Shown in pieces: positions 58,152 to 64,000 of a DNA stretch of 64,000 nt; the stretch's first letter is position 1; every line of letters begins with the position of its first letter. The translations under genes were made by a program, and so were the position numbers. The stretch covers positions 65,192,148-65,256,147 of the forward strand of contig CM062296.1 of NCBI GenBank assembly GCA_031216915.1, given 5' to 3'. The stretch comes from Pictodentalium vernedei. Lineage: Eukaryota > Mollusca > Scaphopoda > Dentaliida > Dentaliidae. The notes under the pieces are model-generated. The model searched no databases. It was not told the DNA's origin and saw only the letters and a program-made list of their open reading frames with translations.

Positions 58152-58440
58152 CACTTCTTAACGACACTTTCGGATGGCGGAAGCAAGAGCCCTAGGAGAG
58201 AATCACCAAACAGCGGCAAATAACTGTTAGACTCCCAAACATACTAACTCCACACTGGCAGGGTTAGTGTCGCACCATCGAATTGTAGTACGCCTTAGTA
58301 GTAGCAGAATAGCAACCCCCAATATAGCCAACCGGGATAAAGTGCCTTGCAAGAGGATCAACGCAGTATCCCCTGGCAGGGTCGAACAGTGAACTCTTCG
58401 GTTTGACGCCTAATGCCTTAACCACTGAATCACCACCCTC
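58152..58440 (-). mobile_element. SINE, minus strand, with 15-bp target duplication
   Basis: Flanked by CCAGTGTTTTATTAT at 58137-58151 and 58441-58455. The body contains TTAACGACACTTTCGGATGG, ACTCCCAAACATACTAACTC and, at the right, the reversed head CTTAACCACTGAATCACCAC. The long exact duplication marks LINE-type integration. Confidence 0.9.
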
Positions 58441-58455
58441 CCAGTGTTTTATTAT

Positions 58456-59573
58456 TTAGCTATCAGAGGTCACGAACTTACAGGAACTATCGTTTTGTTT
58501 CTCTAAAGAAACCTGAGCAGATTCGATCGATGTATTTTAAATTTCAAAACCTTCTCTTATGAGCTGAACAATGGTCGACCCAGCAGGACATTTGTCACCC
58601 AAATAAGTGCTCCAAGTCACCATGTGTGAAATATGTTTATGAAAATTGATAATTTAAAACCCCTGTCTGTCATTGATATGATGTGTTTTCAGAACGAGGC
58701 TGCCACAGAGCAACGTAAATTGAGTCCACCCAAGTTAGCACATGGGTTTTAACGAAACAAAAAAAATGATTTGTCACAGTTTTACTTACTAGTAATATGC
58801 TTAACACGCGTTAGCTATTATTATAATATATTTAATTTATCACTTTTGCAGTGATAGATTTTGTTCCTAATAGCGAGTATGTTTCATTCGTGCTGCATTC
58901 TTCGTGCTCCCAAAAAGGAATTTGAAAACATCATTTCGGGCGAAACTAAATATGGTCACAGTTTAAACGCCCGCAGTTGACTCAGAGGTCCGTTTCCCAC
59001 TTAAAAGGTAAACCACCATAAAGTTATAGAACAAACAGACCACTGTAAGAGTAAATAGATATTGTTTCTCAAATCCTGTCTCATTAACGTGATCAGATAG
59101 CCAGATCAAGCTCGTCGCCTTTGGTGACTCGTGTGATCCGGCTATGTTACCTCGTCAACTATTCAACTATCCCGCCTTATAGACAGAATAATCTGTACCA
59201 ATTCTTTTTCATTTTACGCAAACGGTGTGGGTGTCATGCATCATAAGTCAACTTTCTATGCAATGTTTGTACTTGTATGAATTTTAACGTCATACTCACA
59301 CTTTGTTTCTGTTATTATAGTTTATTTTATGCAGTTCGATTGATGACCATAAGATTCGATGATTTGGATCAAATATCAGCGCAAATACCAAATACTGTTG
59401 TTTGCTCCCCGATGATCCGCTGAATAATGCCTCTGTTTGGAATGGACTTGTCGAGTCATTATGGTACAGATCATAAGACCCCTGATAATTAATACGTTGT
59501 TTCAAGCAGAGCTGTTATGAATATTCGATTAGTCGACTGCCGATAGTTCACGGCATAATCGGCAGTACTTTCT
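58456..59573. other. No gene recognised; one hairpin
   Basis: 59095-59155 holds a short stem (GATCAGATAGCCAGATC ... GTGATCCGGCTATG) similar to the 32511-32632 palindrome. Otherwise nothing. Confidence 0.4.
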
Positions 59574-60067
59574 TTAGTCCTTTGAACTCGTAAGCCCGAA
59601 TTTTCGATCCATATTTTGTCTTATTATATTATGTATATTCACAGGGCATTGACGATAAAATAATAACAGCAGTCTGCTGCCAGATGGCTGCAGACTGCAG
59701 TTATTATTTTATCCTCCCTGTATGGGAGCGCGGTGGCTCAGTGGTTACGACATTGAACTTCAAACCGAGGGGTCCTCGGTTCACTGCGTTGAGTCCTTGG
59801 ACAAGGCATTTAATCCCGATTGCCCACGTGGGGCACGGTGGCGCTGTTAACCAAGGCGTACTGCATGTCGATGGTGCCCCTGTCTTCACTCAATGCCAAT
59901 CATGTTTGTGTGGAGTTAGTACGTTGGTGAGTCTGACAGTTGCTCGCCATTGCTCGGTGCTTTCTTTGGATACTCCGGCTTCCTCCACCCGTGAAACTGT
60001 CCGACACGGGGTGTCACCATGGTTGTCAAAAGTGTCCTTAAACTTAAGTAAATAAATAAATAAAAAA

Positions 60068-60126
<59 letters not shown>

Positions 60127-60220
60127 ATCCTCCCTGTATATTGATATTGGGCTGATCCATCTCACTGAAAGTGTACACAAATGAGATACAATTTCAGAAA
60201 ACGAGGATTGAGACGGTTAA
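59574..60220. mobile_element. piggyBac-like element, CCCTTTGAACACG type, copy 2, with SINE insertion
   Basis: The right end GAGGATTGAGACGGTTAA and the left TCCTTTGAACTCGTAAGCC match 32153-32386. The central palindrome 59655-59715 (ATAAAATAATAACAGCAGTC) is conserved. Interrupted by the SINE at 59724-60126. Confidence 0.8.
59724..60126 (+). mobile_element. SINE with 13-bp target duplication and long (AAAT)n tail
   Basis: Target duplication ATCCTCCCTGTAT at 59711-59723 and 60127-60139. Head GGGAGCGCGGTGGCTCAGTG. Tail of about 18 AAAT-type units from about 60050. Inserted beside the palindrome of a piggyBac-like element. Confidence 0.95.
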
Positions 60221-60930
60221 TCATATAATCGGTAAACTTCTACATGTACCTCCTTGAAATGCTTAGTAATTAACCATACCTCCACTTTGAGAAAAGTGCG
60301 CATGTTGAGCTACATGTTTAATGGAATTTCCCAATCGGACCGATGTTTCAGACCAGTGAGGACGTTTGCTAAATATGAAGCCAAAAATGTACATTTTTCT
60401 CGAACCTAAAGGCCATAATACAGACAAACCCAACGATGGAATCTTCAATCACTCGATATAATTAATAGTAAAAGAGCCAATGCACCCACTCATTGCTAAT
60501 TTCCAACTAGGATTGCAATAACGGGCTGGTAAAGACAATACTGCCCTAAACTCTCTCTTTTTCCCTCTCTCGCTCTTTCTCTCCTCATCTCTTTCTGGAG
60601 AAAGTTGGGACAGGTGCTCCCTGTGCCCCCAGGTTCCTACTTCCCTGTAAGCAACAGATAAACATTAACAAATGCAGTTTGAATTACAAACACAAAATGA
60701 TAAATTATACCATTTATATTATTTTTTTGGCGGCATCAAAAGTAACCTGCCTCCAGTTTCCAAGCTAACTTTTGATTACTTTTAGAGCACATTAAGTAAA
60801 CACAAACTATTTCTTACGAACGGACGCTTTAAATCGTGCACACTCTCCTGCCACGTTGGTAAAACCTAGTATTCACACATGTCAGTTGTCCAAACTTGGA
60901 CTCTAAGTTCGAAAATAATATTTTGGTGGG
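60221..60930. other. No gene recognised
   Basis: Contains a pyrimidine-rich CTCTCTTTTTCCCTCTCTCG tract near 60552 and otherwise unremarkable AT-rich DNA. Confidence 0.4.
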
Positions 60931-60933
60931 GTA

Positions 60934-61241
60934 CAGTTAAAAGTCCTGTCACGAGCTGTACACTCATGTAGGCGTAACTGCGCGTAGGAATTGCTCGCAA
61001 TTGCCATGTCGAATGGATTCCAAAGTACGGCAGGTTCTCCTGGTTACCCATAGCAAACACAGGTATTGTTTCTGCCGATGGACCTTCGGGTTACCCGGAG
61101 GTCTATTGGCTGAAACATTGCTTGTGCACAGGCTATATGTACATAATTTAATAGCCTTACTATGGTCATAACGCGTAGAGTAACGCACAGATCGACGTGC
61201 TATTTGTGCGCATTTCATGACAGGACTTCTTGTTTTAACTG
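60934..61241. mobile_element. TA-flanked inverted-repeat element CAGTTAAAA, copy 2
   Basis: TA at 60932-60933 and 61242-61243. Ends CAGTTAAAAGTCCTGTCACG / GACAGGACTTCTTGTTTTAACTG. Central hairpin 61065-61121 matches 11464-11522. Confidence 0.8.
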
Positions 61242-61445
61242 TACGCTGATGGGCGTACCACAATAAACACATTACTTTACAAGCTTAGGATCACACAATG
61301 GACTAACGTGGCTGTGGAATGTTGCACATATTTCACATTTCGAATCTTAAAGTACATAAAGTGAATGCAGTGGTGTATTTGCAACTCAGATTGTTTTACA
61401 AATTAAATAACTAGCATAGATACTTGCCTGCAAATAATGATTTAT

Positions 61446-61766
61446 CTGTTCACTGGGGTATAACGACTCTTTCGCCATCCATGACAGTAGTTTTGCGAGT
61501 GAAGGAAGCTGGAGTACGCGGAGAGAACCACAGAGCAACGACGAGCAACTGTCAGACTCACTAACTTACTAACTCTGCACAAGCAGGGTCATAATTGGGT
61601 GACGGAAAGTGTACCATAGACGTGTACTGCCCCTTAGTACACAGAGCCGCAGTGCCCCGCGTGGGCTATTGAAATTAAGTGCTTTGCCCAGGCACACAAC
61701 GTCGTTACCCCAGTGGACCTCTCCGTTTGAAGACCGTAACACTTACCAATTAGACGCCGCGATCTC
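61446..61766 (-). mobile_element. SINE, minus strand
   Basis: Body GGAGTACGCGGAGAGAACCA, ACTAACTTACTAACTCTGCA, CCCTTAGTACACAGAGCC. The reversed head is at the right (TTACCAATTAGACGCCGCGA). The tail end at the left is degraded. Confidence 0.8.
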
Positions 61767-61890
61767 TGCAGATAATTTATCATTTGGACCCTGATTCTAC
61801 ATCCCTTGCCAGCCTGAGGGATGGGGTGGGAAATGCTGCACGTTTAAAAGCTTCTTTGGCCTACCACACAAATTCATTTAGCAACTACAG

Positions 61891-62130
61891 TACAGTCGCC
61901 GTGGACTGGTCACTTTGCACGCGTGGGCAATATTTCCACGGACGCAATAATATTACATTCCAAACACTAATTACAGGAATAATCATCAAAAATTTAATTA
62001 ATGAAGCACCGGGTACAACCCGGTGCTTCATTAATTACAATTTTGCTGATGATGATTTTTACTACTTGGTAAACACATGCGTGGACATAACTGCCCACGT
62101 GTGGATTACGACCAATCCACGGCGACTGTA
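61891..62130. mobile_element. Inverted-repeat element, family A, best-preserved copy
   Basis: Ends TACAGTCGCCGTGGACTGGT / GACCAATCCACGGCGACTGTA with imperfect inner repeats (ACGCGTGGGCA / TGCCCACGTGT). Perfect central palindrome TTAATGAAGCACCGGGT / ACCCGGTGCTTCATTAA at about 61998-62034. 240 bp, no ORF. Confidence 0.85.
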
Positions 62131-63380
62131 CTGTATCTACTTTGTGAATTCAAATTTCGAATCACGATCTTGGACCGGAAAAATGTTGACTTTCGGTTTC
62201 ATAGGCTCAATGGTAAAAAAACAGTGCATTTGGCATCTCTCCATGGAAACCTAGAATTGCCGGAAAAAAGAGAAAAGAAAAATATTAACAACCTAAGTGC
62301 GGTTTTAGTTACAGTATATATTTGTTGTGTAAGACTGTTCTGTTAAAGAATTCATCATGACAATACTGCCTACCGTAGCTACATGTAATGTCGAGGCTTG
62401 CATATGTCGGGTTTCTTGCATCATTCCACCATTTGGATGCCACGTGGTGGGCTATTGAAATTATATTTTTCGTACAATTTTCAAATGCACCTTGTTATAT
62501 ATCAGTGAATTAGTTGAAGACACAGTGTGAAAGCTTCTCTCCACTTTCATGTCATTTGAATCGTACGCGTGTTGCTCAGTCGTGATACAGATGCAATGCT
62601 AATGCCAAGGCCGGCAAGGGAAATCCTTGCTAACAGGAAAATGACCATGTTTGATATACGGTGAGCGGTGTCTGACCGTGTTTAATGAGTATTTGGCTTA
62701 TGGTCTTTATATATTACATTTAATACTATTTTATGGTTTTCGGACAAAAACTTTTCGAACTGAAGACGGAAGTTAGGATTTCAAAGATTTCTCACTGGCA
62801 CTGGATGAGCGTCCAGTTGGATTCCACTGAAGTTAGAATTCCTGAAGGCACCAGTCGAAACGTTTTCTACCTGTGGGAGTGGGATTGTTATTGGAAGGCC
62901 CCAGGCTGGCATTCTCTCCCCTATTCATGACCCCGTATCGACATCTTTTAATAAGAGTACAAGTTGCGCCGACACAATTATTTATACTTGTCCGCAACAA
63001 TGAGCCACTATACGGTTAATGACCTAGCCTACTTCGCCACAAGGCCCCAGAAAACAGTCGGGTCTGATTGGCACAAGGACACTATGCAAAAGGCGCTGGT
63101 TAAGATCCAACTTACGACCTATTAATCTAATGTATGGTACGTTAATCAATGAGCTGAAATAAGAATTAACAAATTAATATGCAGGTGGGTATTCCAAATG
63201 TTAGAAATAATGTTTGCATTCAATCAGTCCCTGACTGGAATTGTAATAGCTTTCGCGAAAGGGTGATTTAGCGACAAAAATATACTTCTCATCAATGATC
63301 TCTACACAACTAAATTGGTGGAATATTCACTAGTCACAAATAGAAAAGTGTCCCAGCTTTTGCTATCGTGCTGATAACAT
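62131..63380. other. No gene recognised
   Basis: Open frame 62733-62930 (65 codons) is Trp-rich but has no clear domain or splice signals. It could be an exon but cannot be supported. Confidence 0.35.
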
Positions 63381-63629
63381 TTAACCCTTTACCTAACGAA
63401 TCGCCCGCATCCGTCAGCGTAATATGCAAACTGAGCAGATGAAAAAAAAATTTTTTTCACATTATTTCATCAAAACCATATCATGTGACCCGTCATTAGA
63501 ACCAGCTCATTGAGCCCGTTCCAGTGAGAGGTCACATGATATGGTTTTGTTGAAATTTCTTGAACAACTTAAAAAAATGATATTTAAAATAATAAATTTT
63601 GATATCGTCTCCATAGGGTAGAGGGTTAA
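63381..63629. mobile_element. piggyBac-like TTAA foldback element
   Basis: TTAA at 63381-63384 and 63626-63629. Ends CCCTTTACCTAACG. The palindrome with CATATCATGTGACC matches 21815-22064. The right inner end is diverged. Confidence 0.75.
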
Positions 63630-64000
63630 AATATTAAACCCATTTTCTGTTATAATCTTCCCGTCTTTTGCAGGAGAGGGTGGGTGGGGTTGGGGGGGAG
63701 GGGGTGACATACCTACAGAGTTGAGTGGTTTTGATTTATTTTTCAGATTCGACTTCGGTTCGGTTTCAGAAAAAAACGCGGTTTCGGAACCATTTTCTGT
63801 GTGTTAAGAACAGATAGTAAATACCGCTTCGTGTGCCTTAGGGGGATAGCTTAGCTAACTTACCATAAACACACTCCAAAACCAGACTAAGTGATGCAGA
63901 TTTTCACAACCCCAGAACTTCAACCATCATTGTTTTTTCTTATCACACATAGAATATAATGGTAACATTTAAAATGTATAATTTGTGATGAATGCACAGC
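63630..64000. other. No gene recognised; G-rich run and degraded repeat
   Basis: G-rich run 63677-63705, then a stretch resembling 43640-43790. Nothing coding. Confidence 0.4.

Noticed and set aside
3018..62034. Many hairpins that resemble bacterial terminators or a CRISPR array
   Set aside because: The context is eukaryotic. Hairpins lie inside terminal inverted repeats, lack U tails, and no regularly spaced direct repeats with unique spacers exist.
62733..62930. 65-codon Trp-rich frame that could be an exon
   Set aside because: I considered a PLAT-like domain but could not match the pattern convincingly.

Overview
The window looks like a piece of an invertebrate animal nuclear genome, most likely a lophotrochozoan such as a mollusc. 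This is inferred from AT-rich DNA, very low gene density, tRNA-derived SINEs with (AAAT)n tails, decayed LINEs with invertebrate-type reverse transcriptases, Tc1/mariner transposases, and a dense mixture of small inverted-repeat DNA transposons. Nothing bacterial (operons, Shine-Dalgarno sites, CRISPR, prophage) is present, and there is no rRNA or stand-alone tRNA gene.

The cellular genes are one small family of adenylate-forming (acyl-CoA synthetase-like) enzymes, all on the minus strand. Copy 1 (1-1492) runs off the window and is broken by one nonsense codon. Copy 2 (11995-13599) is intact. A fragment lies at 21485-21612. Copy 3 (40791-42401) is intact and more divergent. Each coding region is a single exon, and good 3' splice sites sit just upstream of the ATG, so the introns are probably in the 5' UTR. 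Copies 1 and 2 are a recent segmental duplication that includes the UTR intron and a CCAAT-type promoter. Both intact paralogues share the same departures from canonical motifs.

The rest is mobile-element territory, with many nests that can be ordered by target-site duplications (TSDs) or empty sites. TTAA-flanked, piggyBac-like foldback elements occur at 9176, 14859, 21815, 32153, 34257, 36015-36824 (three in tandem), 38124, 52601, 59574 and 63381. hAT-like elements with 8-bp TSDs lie at 7467, 18286, 38826, 42536 and 45351. TA-flanked elements lie at 11344, 45308, 60934 and 53654, the last a nearly intact Tc1/mariner with a DD34E triad. A 3.9-kb foldback element (15285-19158) has long arms around a degenerate zinc-finger-like ORF, and solitary arms of it lie at 27583-28960 and 31076-31900. 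Two non-LTR retrotransposons (26865-30209 and 50860-53330, the latter Jockey-like) are each split by a later insertion. At least nine SINE copies or fragments are present.

The most unusual pattern is that elements with unrelated ends each carry a near-perfect central palindrome, and the same palindromic core can sit between different terminal repeats. Three loci also show 20-bp minisatellites held in the loop of an inverted repeat. These points are developed in the findings.
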